Positions 12,801-25,444 of a stretch of DNA of 64,000 bases are shown here, piece after piece (position 1 is the first letter of the stretch; every line of letters begins with the position of its first letter). Below the pieces are notes generated by a model, which did not search any database, was not told where the DNA came from, and saw nothing but the letters and a program-made list of their open reading frames with translations. Made by a program: the position numbers and the translations under genes. The DNA comes from Arachis hypogaea (lineage: Eukaryota > Streptophyta > Magnoliopsida > Fabales > Fabaceae), in NCBI RefSeq assembly GCF_003086295.3, contig NC_092040.1, positions 5,456,001 through 5,520,000 of the forward strand, given 5' to 3'.

Positions 12801-15800
12801 GGTTTCACACTTAAATAGCTTGTATGGTAGCTGTTTAATCAATCATTGTGTCTAAGCAGCCATACTTACGTGCCTCTACTAGCATCATCATCCAAAGGGG
12901 CTTGAAGTAAAGAACCTGGGCCAACCTGTCACAAGAGAAAGGCTATTAAAATTCCGAAAACAAATATGGGCTACAAAACCGACTGAGCTTCAAACATAGT
13001 GCAGAATTTTTCTTCAAACAGAAGCTGAGCTATATAACCAAAATCGACTGAACTTGACAGTAAAGCCTTAAAAAGGGAACAGCAATAGCAGATTCATATT
13101 GCATGCAAATACAACAATGTCCACAAAGTCTTTTACTGCAAGAGGGAGTTAGCTACATGGATCAACAACAGCTAAAGGATCCTATTGTAAATCATATAGA
13201 CAAATCACAATCTAAGTCCTTCTAAATGGTTTCTTTGCAGGCTTTTTTACTTTGTGGGAAAAGAGATTTTATTAGAAGAGAAGAAAAGACTACAAAACAG
13301 GATCAGGGGGAAAAAATAACGTAATGCTAAATCGTAAGTAGATAAACCATGCAGCAACAAATGTCAATCCGTTTGTGTATCTGATAATGACACTCCATGA
13401 AATAAAGCAAGAGCAGAGCACCAAAGAGAATATTGGGAAAAAAAAAAAGTAAACGTACAGTTGAAAAGGAATTACAAAAACTCTAGCACTCCTTTAATAG
13501 GAGCCAGAGAAAGTGATCAAACAGTTGTGGAAATTTCTCTAAAATTACTCAGATTGCAGTATTGCACCAAGATGATATCAACCTCCAGTTTTGGAAAAAT
13601 AAAATAGATATTCTAAGCATTAGAGTTTGCCTAGTCTCTACCAAGTTTCAAATGCAATTTTTTTTCCTAGCCTAAACTGGAAATGACCCTTCCCCTAACA
13701 TCATATAGCCTCTACACATATTCACCCTGAATACACTACTGACAGCTCTGCAATTTGTTAGGACTAGTGTCCACTATGATTCACCAAATTCTGCATTGGT
13801 TCCTATCATCATTTCAAACAAAATACACCAAAGCACAACATAAACCAAGGAACACCACAAGATCTTAGCATCTTTATGGGAGCCAAAAACATCTTGAATT
13901 AGTAAGGAGGAAATGATGCAACAGATCAATTGGGCAACCCTATGACTCTTCAAGATATTAACCTAACTATGGGGCTACTTTCACTTTGATTGACTTTCTT
14001 ACTGGCAGTTTTACAAGTCATCTCCCAAAATTATCAAACCACCAAAGACAAGATTGTATAATCATTTCAGAATAGGTATCACTCCAACTTTCTCAATAAT
14101 GTATTCATTCTTATGTTATCTTATATAATATGGCCACTCATACAACATCCTTTCCTCTGTTTTAATTCATTTACACTGTAATAACAAAAATATTTAGTTC
14201 CACTAACAGAATAAAGAATTATTAAACCTCATTAATTCAATATATCTCTTTGGTATCAACTCCCTGAAATAAGGGGGATCCCTAAACAATCGTGGAAAAC
14301 TCTTGTAAGCACACCAAAAACCATAGAAACTACAAGTATAATTTATATCATTACTTACAGTTACATTATAGAAGAGAGACAAGGATATCCGCTGGCCTTT
14401 GATTGTATCGCCGTCCCCGGTCAACTGCAGCAGTCCTTGACCATATAAACCCAAATTTGTATTCGAACTAATGACAGAGTTTTGCTGAAAAATAGCAATC
14501 ACAATCAAAATGAAAGCTCCAGCTGACCAAGAATAAAATATTGATCTATGGACACAAGCAGAACATAACTTTAGATTAAGACCATTATACCCTTAAAACA
14601 GCCAGGTTTCTGACTTCAAATACCGAAGCAGTCACAACAGTACTTTCACCACCATCAATTTGGATTGAGGAATTCCACATGAGTAACATCTTAACAGCAA
14701 CTCTAAATGCTCCAAAAACCTTCATAAAATTAAAGCATTTGTTAAATAATGAGTTAAAAGCAGAGCATAAAGAAATTGGGGACTAAAACAATTCATGTGA
14801 ACATAGATTAGAAAATGCATAAAAAATCATAACAGAAAAACACTTTGAATTGCAATCTAGTACCTTTATGATAGAATCACTTAATAAAAGCTCTTCTGCA
14901 ACAAGCTCAAATTCAGAAATTGGATAATCAGATAACCCAAAGGTTAAGCTTGCTCCATAATAAACACTTATTTGGCCGCTAACCTTTAAAAAAGTCAAAT
15001 AAATACAACATATTGAAATTCAAGTGGCTTACAAAATCCTTCAGATTGGGGGTATTGATTGTATTAATTTTATACCTGAGCTCTGGACCAAACAAGTGGA
15101 ACCAAAACTTTTCCTTTATTTTCCACATAAACATTTGACCATAAAGAAGGAGTGGTTGAGAAGTCAAGCAATGGGGTTTCAGTCTCTGTTGTGATATTAT
15201 CATTGCCAACTCTCAAACTTCGTAAATTCGCATTGAAATATGTGCCCGCAGCTCCAGAATTCCCAGGACAGCCAATACTCAAACCTCCTGTTACAACAAA
15301 TGCATGAACTGAGTAGGAATGCCTTCTTGCTATACAGCTAAAGAGAAAAGCACACGTGCATGTTACATCTGGAACTATTGAAACTATAGATATGACAATG
15401 TCAACCAAAAAACTTTTTATCGAAAGAACATATCTCAAAACATCAAATGCCTGATGGTTTCAACAACATCAAAAGTTTCAGATTATGTATGTCTACATGT
15501 TAATAAGAATCCCATTAAAGTGAGAACAAAGAAATACAAAGAAGGTGGGGGAAAAAGGGTTCTCCTATAAAAAAACCCAAACGCACACACACAAAAAAGG
15601 GCAAACGTCTTCAATCTCTCAACATGTCCAAGGGGGAAAGTATCATGAGCTTTACACCAAATAGATGCTAAGCGTCTAACCCTAAGACTTGTTTTTCAAA
15701 GAATCTATCATTAAAGGTGTGTGCATTAAGCTCCAACCAAATAGTCGAAATAGTTGCAAAGATTGCACTGTTCCACATAACTTTTGCCTCTTTACTACTA

Positions 15801-17509
15801 CCAAACCCAATAAACCTAGTCAATAAGACCGTGCATACTGAAAAAACTATTTTTATTTTTTTTAAAAACGCAGATCGTGCATACTGAAAATTTCAGTGAA
15901 ACTTTTATATGCTTAAAAGAATGCTCCATTTTTTGATATTTTGATTCACATGGATTAATCTAACAATTCAAATCAAGTAGAACATACTGTTTTAACTACC
16001 ACAAGTAGAAGAATATTGGGACAAACCATGAACAGTAATTATTAAATCTTCTTGTATGCTGTAACAATCAAGTGATACTCTTCCTCCACCGCCTCCACCC
16101 CATCCTGTTCCACCAGCAGCACTGATGATACCATATCCCTTCCTATACTCATCCAAACAGTTAAATCCAACAAAAGAGTTACAAGAAAAATAAAGTAGAA
16201 ATCATAAATTAATTCAATAGTAAACCTTCATATAAGAGAAGACAAACCTACAAAACAGACACAACTTGAAAACCATAAACAAAGGCATGACATTTCGGAA
16301 AACATTTAAAATCTGGAAGACAAAGGAACTAACAGTTGCAATTTGTAAATGGCCTAGGGCTATATACGTAAGCAGATCCATATAAAAAAAATTCGACAGC
16401 ACCATCACCAAAAGCTACAAACCTCTTTGATAATTTTAATTAACAGAATTTTACAAATATCTGCAACTGTCTTACCATCTTGGAACCCTTTAATATGTAA
16501 CTAGACAACTCATTATCATTGCTACTATTATTAAAACTGAATGAAATTTCGTATAAACGCATTTTGCACTTAAATTAATAGATATAAACATCCATAACAG
16601 TCCTTCAGCAGTCATAACATGAAAAAATAGGTATACTGTCAGAGATTGACAAGTAGTTGATACTCACAGCTTTACAGCATGCAATACTATGCTTCCACCA
16701 GAGCCACCTCCCCCATCAGACCCACCATCACCACCTTCTACAGTGACAGACCCATTTAGATATAAAGTGTCCTTCACTAGAAGCTTAACACGCCCCCCAC
16801 CATTCCCTCCATATGGTTTTTGAGTAGATTTTCCACCACCCTTACTCCCATAACTCCATGGATCAGATATTGTAGACCAACCATAAACATCACCGCCCCA
16901 GTTTGTGTTATTATTTTTTAAACAAGATGCACCACGCCCACCATGTCCCCCACCACCTCCATCATAGCCAACAGGTGTGCCACTGGTTTGAGCAGGTGGT
17001 GACCCACCCAAAGATGATGAGTTTATACAAGAATTGCGTTCCATGGTTAAATTGGCTGCAGATAAAACAACAGAACCAGCAATAATAGAAGCATTTTGAC
17101 CAAGTTTAATGCTGCCTGACACATTGACTGTTATTGTACACCCTTCTACGGGACATAAAAGTGAAACATGAGAAAGTATCTCCAAATTTCCAACACCAAA
17201 TATGTTAATATCATGATTCAAAGTATGAGTTGAGCTTAGCAAGCATGTGGTATCAAAAGATCCTACACCTTCTAGGTCCTCACAAGAAACTGATTCAATC
17301 AATGAGAATGAAGAAGTTGATGTTTCAGCAAATGCAGAACCACTGAGTTGAGATTTGTATCTTAGAAGTGACCCAGAATAACCCAACCAATCCTCTAAAC
17401 CAGTACTCCTATTCAAACTCTGTCCTGGATCAAAAGAAAGGCAACATATATGAAGATACCCAAACAGAATACAGCACCAGAGGCACCTATGCATCACAAC
17501 AGATTGCAT
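3807..17509 (-). CDS. Large glycine-rich membrane protein of unknown function (plant 'ephrin receptor-like' family)
   Basis: Complete gene of 22 coding exons in transcript order: 17509-16668, 16142-16027, 15287-15076, 14983-14864, 14719-14591, 14484-14359, 12925-12870, 12742-12643, 12284-12167, 12017-11811, 11614-11290, 10154-10061, 9222-9114, 9030-8768, 8637-8513, 8037-7803, 7094-6906, 6819-6536, 5902-5668, 5589-5350, 4964-4879, 3966-3807. They sum to 4371 nt (1456 residues) with compatible phases and GT-AG introns. The N-terminus is signal-peptide-like (HRCLWCCILFGYLHICC). Then come blocks of GGGGGHGGRG type with beta-rich sequence between, a Cys-rich segment near residues 816-851 (CPVGTY...CTPCPL) that explains 'ephrin receptor-like' labels, a membrane span near 886-912, and a hydrophobic cluster near 1296-1400. 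It resembles Arabidopsis At5g47020, At4g32920 and At5g11700; function unknown. ATG 17509 was chosen as first in frame; ATG 17494 is an alternative. The acceptor at 5902 is the least certain. Confidence 0.9.
8656..8677. repeat. (TA)n microsatellite in an intron
   Basis: About eleven TA units lie in an intron of the glycine-rich gene, a likely length-polymorphic marker. Confidence 0.9.
10800..10945. repeat. Imperfect inverted and direct repeats in an intron (possible small MITE)
   Basis: The 30-bp stretch beginning GTGTCATTAGCTCACTC occurs twice (about 10831 and 10883). The flanks AAGAATTTAAGAACTTAAG and TTCTTAAATTCTTAAATC are roughly inverted. This may be a decayed MITE inside the intron 10155-11289. 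No target duplication was identified. Confidence 0.35.
12029..12094. repeat. 33-bp perfect tandem duplication in an intron
   Basis: A 33-bp unit starting CTCAGTCTAGTCAG is present twice back to back (12029-12061 and 12062-12094) just inside an intron of the glycine-rich gene. The identity of the copies implies a recent duplication. Confidence 0.9.
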
Positions 17510-18097
17510 CACCACCTAGGCCCAGTATGTATAAAATAGAAATCAGAATGAGTGTAAGCTTCCAAACGGATCAGCAACTATTATAGACATATGTTTTACA
17601 GAAAGCTAGATCCATAGGTACTGGCACTCCAGGCAACCACTTTTATGTTGTGTTCTGCAACAAAATGAAAATGAAATATCAATATCAAGCAACTAGACGA
17701 ACAGAAAGGTTACAGTACTTTTTCCCTTCATGTTTTTACATACAGAAACCATATTCCATGAAAATAAAAATAAAAAATAAAGAAATTAAAAATGAAAACT
17801 AAAGTGTGATGTATGTAGAAGCTTCAAAAAATTCCAAAGTTTCACTGAGAAACTTATCCAACGAAGAACTTGGAAGCAAAGAATTACATTAAAATTGTCA
17901 AATGGACAAGGGATATCACTATATTGTTCTCAAACCTACTAAGAGCAAGACAAGTCAATTTTATTATTTAATGGCTTAAGAAGCCCCTCTTCTGTGAGGT
18001 TTCCTCCACTGTTACTATCATTTATTTAAAATTATTATCATAAAAACATCTTAAATTTCATAGTTTGCCATTGATTAAAAATAAATAAATAAAAGAG

Positions 18098-18101
<4 letters not shown>

Positions 18102-18139
<38 letters not shown>
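18102..18139. repeat. (GA)n microsatellite
   Basis: About nineteen GA units lie in the proposed leader intron of the glycine-rich gene. Confidence 0.9.
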
Positions 18140-18140
<1 letters not shown>

Positions 18141-19094
18141 CATCACATTTCAATTTGATTACTTCCCTAAACAGCATAAAATGAAAAGAGACAACATAAC
18201 TTCAAACAAATATAAGACTGACTCAAATACAAATTAACCAGGTCAAAGTCACTCTAAATTCTACAACACCTTATCTCAAGTGGGCACCATACTGAAGGTT
18301 GAGTCCCGTTGATCTTCTCTGCTAAAAACTGTAATATAGGAGACATATACCTCAAACAAATCATCGTTCTAATCACTCTTGTTTCCGAGTACTTTTAACT
18401 CTATCATGATTCATTACCATTATCTAACTTATGAAAGCCGACATAACATCATCATCCTCCTTCGTTACAACATGGATCTGTTAAACTAATTACCTCAAGT
18501 TGGCCTATCTTTGTAAGAAGAATCCATCTCCAATTACAACCAGAACCATCACTAGTAAGAATTATATCAAACATGGGACTATAAATTTATATATTAGGCT
18601 CTACACGTTGCATTAGTATTTCACATTAAAAATACATCAAAAAATTTTACAACACCAGCAACATGCTACTATTGCTAAGCCTCTGGTCATAAAAATGTAT
18701 GCATGTTGTGACTATGCCTCCATTTTCAACCGCATCACTTATTCACAATTTAGAGTATCCTACACCGCTCACATTGAAATTCAAGTCCATTAACTACACA
18801 GACCACCGAAACTCAATCGATGATGAATCCATTGACTGTAAATCAGAATAAAAAAAATAAAAAATAAAAAACACAACCTCTAAAGCAAGAACGCATGCAA
18901 TGCAATGCGATCCGAATACCGAACGCAAAATAAATGTAGAATCTAAAGCAATAAACAGCGATCAAACCTAGTGCGCATAGCTACCGATGCTAAATTTAAA
19001 CGAAGGAAAATTACGAAATAAAAAGGAAAAGAGGAGAATCAGGGAAGAAGAAGTGAACTAACCGCGAGATGAGAGCGAGGAAGAAGATAAAAAG

Positions 19095-19096
<2 letters not shown>

Positions 19097-19125
<29 letters not shown>
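19097..19125. repeat. (AG)n microsatellite in the proposed first exon
   Basis: About fourteen AG units, read as CT on the sense (minus) strand. CT-rich tracts are usual in plant 5' UTRs. Confidence 0.85.
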
Positions 19126-19128
<3 letters not shown>

Positions 19129-19280
19129 GCAGTGAATCTTTGATTCTAATAGTAGTGAAGTGAAGCTGATTGAGTAAACAATAGTAGTTGTTGTTGATGT
19201 CAAAGTCAGGATTCACAAGATGATGGTATGCGTCGTTTCGCTTTAGCTTTTACTTTATGCTTTTCGTAAATTAATACATC

Positions 19281-19355
19281 AGAGAGAGAGAGAGAGAGAG
19301 AGAGTATGTATGTATGTATTTGTATATGTATATGTATATGTATATGTGTGTGTAT
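19281..19355. repeat. Compound (AG)n (TATG)n (TG)n microsatellite
   Basis: An AG run at 19281-19304 is followed by TATG and TATATG units and a short TG run, immediately upstream of the proposed first exon. Confidence 0.85.
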
Positions 19356-19814
19356 GTAACTATGTATGGGGAAGGAAGGAAAGGAAAGTCACTCGGAGTC
19401 CAAGCTACGTTATTGTAGGAAGCTAGCTGGATTCTGATAGATTCATTAGCGGCTTTTCAGAATGATTGGGCCTCCTTCCTTCTTTCATTTGCCCTCCCTT
19501 TTCTCCCTTAATTTCGGGAATGCCCTTCGCCTTTCCCTCTCTCATTTCCGGAATCTGCTATTGATTTATGTATACTCTCACTCTTGTAAGGATTACCTTT
19601 ATGCAATTTTTGTGATAAATTAACTTAATTTTTTAGGATAAATTTGCTTTTGTAATATAAAGGAAGATACTTCCAATAAGATTTTATAATTTTTCTTTTT
19701 TTGTGTCAAAAAAAAAAAGTTAGAAAACACACTAAACACTAAAGACGCAGTCTCACTACAATAATACTGTTAAATTTTTTTAAGGTTCATCTCATTATTG
19801 CTATATGTAATTAG

Positions 19815-20600
19815 ATGCTGCATATTTAGCCAAAACATCAACAACTATGTTGATATCTCTTTGAATTAGAGTGATTTTTACTCTCTAATTCCAGTTTAAA
19901 ATCTCTTTAATTTTAGTCACTAAATCATTATCAGAACTTTGCATTTGGTTGTTCCTATTATTAACAAGAATAAAAGCATCCAAATAATCTGTCTTGCAAG
20001 TGACCTCTCTAAACCCAACTTCCTATACTAAAATTAGTCATCTCCAAATTGCAAAAAGCTCGTTTCGAAGAATAATAGCAGATGATAAAGAACCAATACA
20101 ACCACACAACCAAGAGTCATTATAGTCACGCAATACACACCCAAAACCAGCAGATTCACCAAATTTACTAGCATCACAGTTTACTTTAACCGAAAATTGA
20201 GTAGAAGAAGACCAAGCAAGTAGCAAATAAGGAGTAGACACATAATGCATAGATAAGAACTTATAAAGTTCAGATTAGGAAGCATGAATAAGAGCTATAA
20301 CCTTACCCATTCTCCATAGATTAGCCAGATTAAAAACATCATTGTTAAGATCCCTCCAAATCCACCAAATAGTCGCCGAGAAGAGGAAGGTATTGGAATT
20401 CATACCTCTGCGCAACCAACAATCTAACTGCTGACCGTGAACTTCCAAATTCAAACTATGTCAAATAGCTTTACCCTTGGGACACTCATGAAGACAGTGA
20501 AAAATCGTTTCAGGTTCAATATTACAGCAAAGGACACAAATCAGAGCTGCCCAAATTTCTATGAAATCAAAAAGCAATTGTGGAAATTGCATCATGAATA
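19815..20600 (-). pseudogene. Degenerate LINE ORF2 3' end (zinc-binding RT tail and RNase H fragment)
   Basis: Minus-strand translation gives, in order, a zf-RVT-like piece (IEPETIFHCLHECPKGKA), then a plant LINE RNase H start (VKVNCDASKFGESAGFGCVL) and a later RNase H piece (ITLIQRDINIVVDVLAKYAA). Stop codons interrupt the frame between them and no upstream reverse transcriptase is present. This is an old, 5'-truncated L1-type LINE remnant, related in type but not identical to the larger LINE at 46-54.6 kb. Confidence 0.75.
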
Positions 20601-23600
20601 ATACATAGCCAAATAAAAATTTCATATTTTTCGAGAACTCAGATCTGCCATAACAAGATCAAATAAGGGAGTGTGGTAACTCTCAAGTTTTCACTGTCTA
20701 TTCTCTCAAAAATTACTGATATTACTCTCAAAATCAGAAATATGAACATATAGCACTTACTTGGACAAAGAACCTTCCATCCTCCATTTTCCAAACCAAA
20801 AAAATTGGTTAAGAGGACTACAATATTATATGTGAAATCATCCCTTAAAAAATAAAAGATCTTGAAAATACTCTTCCATACATTATTATTTAATTTAAGT
20901 ATATTATAAAAATATTATTTTATTTAAATGGGATTAAATAAATAAATTATATTTTAATATAAATATCTTTATAAAAAAATATTTTTAATATTTTTATTGA
21001 AATATGTGCCAAACTATATATAGATTTAATTATATATACTTAATTTATTAAATAAATTTTTTAATGTATTTTATGTAAAATTTAGTTTTAATGTAATAAT
21101 AATTTATACAGTTATCTAATTATATTTTTTTAGATGATTATTCATATATATAGTCAACATTAAAAACTAAGAGATTATTATTTTTATTGACATAATATTA
21201 TGTAATTAAAAATATTTATAAAATTATTTTATACTAATATTATATTAAAATTAATTTTTTTTATTTGAATTCAGAACATTGAATTTGAATTAAAATCTAA
21301 ATAATTAGGTTGTCATATTGTACTTAAGATTTCAGGAAAACATAAAAATAATATATCTTTATAAATAATTGTCAAAAATGAACTAAATTCCTTAAATCAA
21401 ACACCCACTTATATTAACATTTGCTATGTCCACGAATACACAATCTAATGTCCGAAGAAACTTTTACCTAACTTGTATGACGTGTATAGTGGCATGATGA
21501 GTTGGTATACTCACAAACTTCTCCAAAATATGAATAGATCCACGAGTTGCGTGGCAATATAAACTGAACGAGACTAAAGTGATAATTTAATCAAAGATGA
21601 TGGGCATTTTGTTTCGTTTGGCAAGCTGTACAACAAAATCCAAACTACTTAAAATGTTTAATACGTTAATTCCTCTATAGTTTCTTTCATGAAGGGGTCC
21701 AGTGTGAAAGCTCCAATTGCAATTGCCATTAGTGTTTATAACAATTCCAATTCAACTAAACCACAGTATGATATATACTCAACGACGTATAACGGCACAC
21801 GTGTCCTGATTTCTTACTTTGACATTTGTCTAATATTATTTTTGGTGTGGAATAATAAGGCATTCAAAACCAGATAGCATTTTCAAAATTGTTAATCGAG
21901 CTTTCAACAATTGAAAAAAGAAAATGATGATGATAGATTGATTGGCATGTTTTTCAAGTTCCCCCTAGGGGGCGGTTGTTCGTAATTTTCCTTTTTTTAT
22001 ATATAATGGTGATGTGTTCAGTGTTGTATTATTTCTTACAACAATCTTACTCACTAACTCATATTAATGTAACACCATATTCCATACTCCTTTTTTTCCG
22101 GTATTTATGCACAATATTTTTTAGATTTAGTTATTTTATAGTTTTACAAAATTTTTAATTAGGTTTTTATATATTTTTTTAATTGGTCTTTACACTAATT
22201 TTTTTTTAATTGAATCCCTATACTTTTTTTATTTAAGTCTCTGTACTAATTTATTTTAATTAAATTTTTATACAATTAAGTCAATTACTATCAAGAGAGA
22301 TCTAATTGAAAAAAAATTAATACAAAAATCAAATTGAAAAAATATAAGAATCTAATTAAAAATTTTACAAAACTATAAAGACTAATAAAATAATTAAAAA
22401 AATAGTGTTTGGACAAGAATGTTGCATCATACTTTATCTCTCCTTAGACTCGAAAGCAAATCCTTAGAATTTAGAAAAGCCCATTCCTATTTCCTGATAA
22501 GCAATTCAAGAATGATAAATGAAATGCCATAGTCAATTCATGGGCCGAAAACAAGAAATAAATTGTTACACTACATTAGTACATTCAGACCCCAGATAAT
22601 GAAAATGTCATACACACATGACACATGTTAGCCATTGCTTTATGATAAATGCGGTCAACAACTCAATATCCTATGAAAGAGCACAGGAACCAATCTTAAC
22701 ACACTGTACAATAAAGCGTTTATACATATTAACGATTCACATTTCACACGTTTGAATATTTTTTTTAACAATACTACATGACCATCAACAATTTATACAT
22801 ATATTTATAAAAATTGACACATATAAAATACATAATTTACACTTATATTTACTAAAATTTATATACATAAACTAATATAATTTATTTATTAAAAATAATT
22901 TAGTATTTATTTTGATTAAATATTGACTAAAATTACTAAAAATTACTAACACTTAAGTTTTTCTGTATTTTTTTAAACAATCTCCAAAAATTAACTATTT
23001 CTAATGATACAATATATATGATTTTATAAAATACTTTTTACACCATTAAGTATAAAAAGGGAGAAGAAAAAAGAAAAATATGGCCCTCCAATAAAATACT
23101 CCAAAAAGTGACAACCGACAACACAGAAATTATAGCCTAACCACTATTGCATGTATATATCCTATTGTCCTGAAACTGAAAGTGAAACAAAGGAGCGTAT
23201 AAAATAATTGGTTGTGTGAATACTAGAACAACTGTGAATCATATAAGTTCGATTTTATATACAGTACCAAGTAGGAAAGCCAAGAATATATTATAGTTAG
23301 TTAATTCACTTAAATTATAACAAATTATATAATATTTAAATATATGATCAAATTGATTAATAAATATATTAATTTAATTTAATGAGATAGAATAAATAAA
23401 TTTTAAAAAATAGAAATATACAATTTTATTATTAAGGGAAGAAATTTAATTTAATATAATAATATTAGACATCAGTAGAATGAGGTGAACAATTGTCAAC
23501 GGTTTATCGGATACAATACAAGTATACAAGACTTGGGGTACTATCCACCTGTCAGGATAGGATCAGATGGATGATTGTGTATAATTTATTCTTCTTGCCT

Positions 23601-23777
23601 TTTTAGGAACACCCCAAATTAGAAAGATCCCTAACGTTAATTACGAAAGGGAAGGGGTGTCTGCGGTCATGCTTCAAATGGAAAACTACAAGAGCAGCAG
23701 TAGCAGGATGGCAGAAGACAACTTTCCAAATTCAAACAAACAAGACCGTACAGTCAATAATAGTTAGAATCATTTAC
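20601..23777. other. AT-rich intergenic region, no gene seen
   Basis: Very AT-rich DNA with no recognisable coding sequence except short chance frames. It contains the foldback element at 22131-22393. The last few hundred bases should hold the promoter of the methyltransferase-like gene. Its TATA box cannot be assigned with confidence because AT-rich matches are everywhere. Confidence 0.6.
22131..22393. mobile_element. Foldback (MITE-like) element
   Basis: The left arm (about 22131-22170, containing TTTACAAAATTTTTAATTAG) is the imperfect reverse complement of the right arm (about 22345-22393, containing CTAATTAAAAATTTTACAAA). The whole can fold into a long hairpin. Similar AT-rich foldback elements are abundant in legumes. 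Target duplication and superfamily were not resolved. Confidence 0.55.
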
Positions 23778-24473
23778 ATGGGAGTAAGAGAAATCAGCGT
23801 AGGGGGGAAAAACCTAGAAATCCACGAACTAGAAAACGTGTGCGATACCGTCACCGGTCGAGTCCTCACCGGCTCATGGATATGGGACTCGGCTCTAATT
23901 CTCTCCCAATGGATGATGAACACAGCTCAATCGCGCTCCCAACCGGAATTCGACCTTACCGGAAAAACCGTTATCGAACTCGGCGCCGGAGCAGCTGGCC
24001 TCCCTGGATTGACGGCGGCAATGCTGGGAGCCTCCCGCGTCGTGCTCACCGACATCGAGCCTCTCATCCTTGGTTTGTCTAGAAACGTGGAAGCAAACAA
24101 CCTGGACCACGTAGTACACGTGAGGAAGCTCGTTTGGGGCACGGACGAGTCGCTCGGCGAGTTTGACGTTGTTCTCATGTCCGATGTTTTCTTCGATCCG
24201 GACCAGATGGGTGCGTTGACTAGAACGCTGAAAAGCGCGTGTGGGGATCTTACTAGAATTTGGGCAGCCACCGAGATTCGACCATGGACAGGGAACTGCC
24301 TCGCCGCCTTGGCTGATCAGGGTTTTGGGTTAGTGGAGCTTTCCGACCCAGTAAGTGTAGACCTAACTGGGCCTGGCCCAAAACAGCAAAGTACCTCATT
24401 TGCCGTTTTCAGTCTCGTGAAGCAGAGTGATGCCGGCCACGTACCACCGGCGTTTTCTGATTTTTGGGGCTAA
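23778..24473 (+). CDS. Putative protein-lysine methyltransferase, METTL21/Methyltransf_16 type
   Basis: An intronless ORF of 231 codons, clearly richer in G+C than its flanks. It has the class I SAM-methyltransferase layout. Motif I is VIELGAGAAGLPG (about residues 66-78), an acidic residue after the next strand (LTDIEP) would contact the SAM ribose, and the post-I segment (FDVVLMSDVFFDP) fits the D/E-x-x-D region of protein N-methyltransferases in this family. The N-terminal TGSWIWDSALILSQWM matches the 'W-x-W-D-A' lead typical of METTL21-like enzymes. Substrate unknown, probably a lysine on a cytosolic protein; no targeting peptide is obvious. The start ATG is the first in frame and gives the expected family length. 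It converges with UPF1. Confidence 0.88.
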   Translation: MGVREISVGGKNLEIHELENVCDTVTGRVLTGSWIWDSALILSQWMMNTAQSRSQPEFDLTGKTVIELGAGAAGLPGLTAAMLGASRVVLTDIEPLILGLSRNVEANNLDHVVHVRKLVWGTDESLGEFDVVLMSDVFFDPDQMGALTRTLKSACGDLTRIWAATEIRPWTGNCLAALADQGFGLVELSDPVSVDLTGPGPKQQSTSFAVFSLVKQSDAGHVPPAFSDFWG

Positions 24474-25444
24474 TGCTTTATGTATATAAATAATTTACTT
24501 GGGAGACCGGAGTGCCTGGTCTTCGAGAAAGAAAGTTAGATGATGTTCAGGATAACGTTGTTGTATTACTATATGACCAAAAGAAGAAAACATTATTCGA
24601 GGAAATCAATTTAATTTCATTTTCTTAGAATAGACTAAACCATACTCAAAACAACTGCTCATATAAACCACTAGATTTTTTCTTTTTGGCGGAAGGGGCA
24701 AGGGGAGGGGGGAGTGAGAGAGAGAGAGAGATGGACCTTGAAATGAATAAGTTCTAGGACTGTGTCTTGTCCTTTGAAGGGATTACTTAAAGTAACCCGG
24801 TCAACTATGTCTTGCAAACCTAATTTACATGTAAAATAATTATCACAACTTTATATGCCACCGTAAATTCTGAGCGGCAAGCTGCATAGTCAAACATTTT
24901 CCAACAATATCATCATTCAATGTTTCAAATTATATCGAGTACATAAATTACATGTTAGGTAGAGCTGAAAGGGTAAACCGCATCAGGGCCTTCTGTACAA
25001 AAAACATTCCCTTGGCTGCAGATTGATGCCGTATGCATTATATTACTATGTATCAGTATCTCCGCGACTACATTGTAGATTGTCCCTTCTGCTCCTAGAC
25101 GGAAGGAAACCCTTTCGACAAAAACCATTCCATGTAATGCTTTCTCGAACAATTTCATTTGAATCCCAAACCAACACAAAATTTCAGTAAGGTAACGGGT
25201 TATCTTATCTTTCATTTTTTTCCCGCAGCCTAGGATTTGCTGCTTCTATCGCCATAATGCCCCACAATTCCACCAAGTCAAATCATAGATACCAATCCTT
25301 CAATATGGGTCCATGCAGGCAGCGATCCCAGGAAGCCAATCCCTCGGATGTAGCCAGCAAACATATTCCAGCAAAAAAGACAGGCAGAGTTGCTGATAGC
25401 AAAGACTGTAACCCATCAAAGCCATATTACGCTCCTTAAGCTGC
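24474..25444. other. Convergent intergenic region and 3' UTRs
   Basis: Noncoding stretch between the methyltransferase-like gene (+) and UPF1 (-). A short GA run lies at about 24715-24730. The part adjoining 25445 probably includes the UPF1 3' UTR. No other gene is visible. Confidence 0.55.

Larger units (their letters stand above)
17510..19200 (-). promoter_or_regulatory. 5' UTR with a long leader intron, and proximal promoter, of the glycine-rich gene
   Basis: On the minus strand a good acceptor (TTTTGTTGCAG) lies at 17655-17656 and a plausible donor (CGCG then GTTAGT) at 19061-19062, giving a leader intron of about 1.4 kb. The first noncoding exon would run from 19063 to roughly 19200. 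GA/CT repeats flank both ends (18102-18139, 19097-19125, 19281-19304), common near plant promoters. The second leader exon holds a short upstream ORF of 14 codons (starts MDLAFC) ahead of the main ATG. The transcription start is not defined by sequence alone. Confidence 0.45.

Noticed and set aside
16664..17515. GTG at 17515 as start of the glycine-rich gene
   Set aside because: Nuclear genes start at ATG; the first in-frame ATG is at 17509 and leads into a signal-peptide-like sequence.
23840..24271. Overlapping ORFs on both strands within the methyltransferase-like gene
   Set aside because: They are shadows produced by the G+C-rich codon usage and show no family features.
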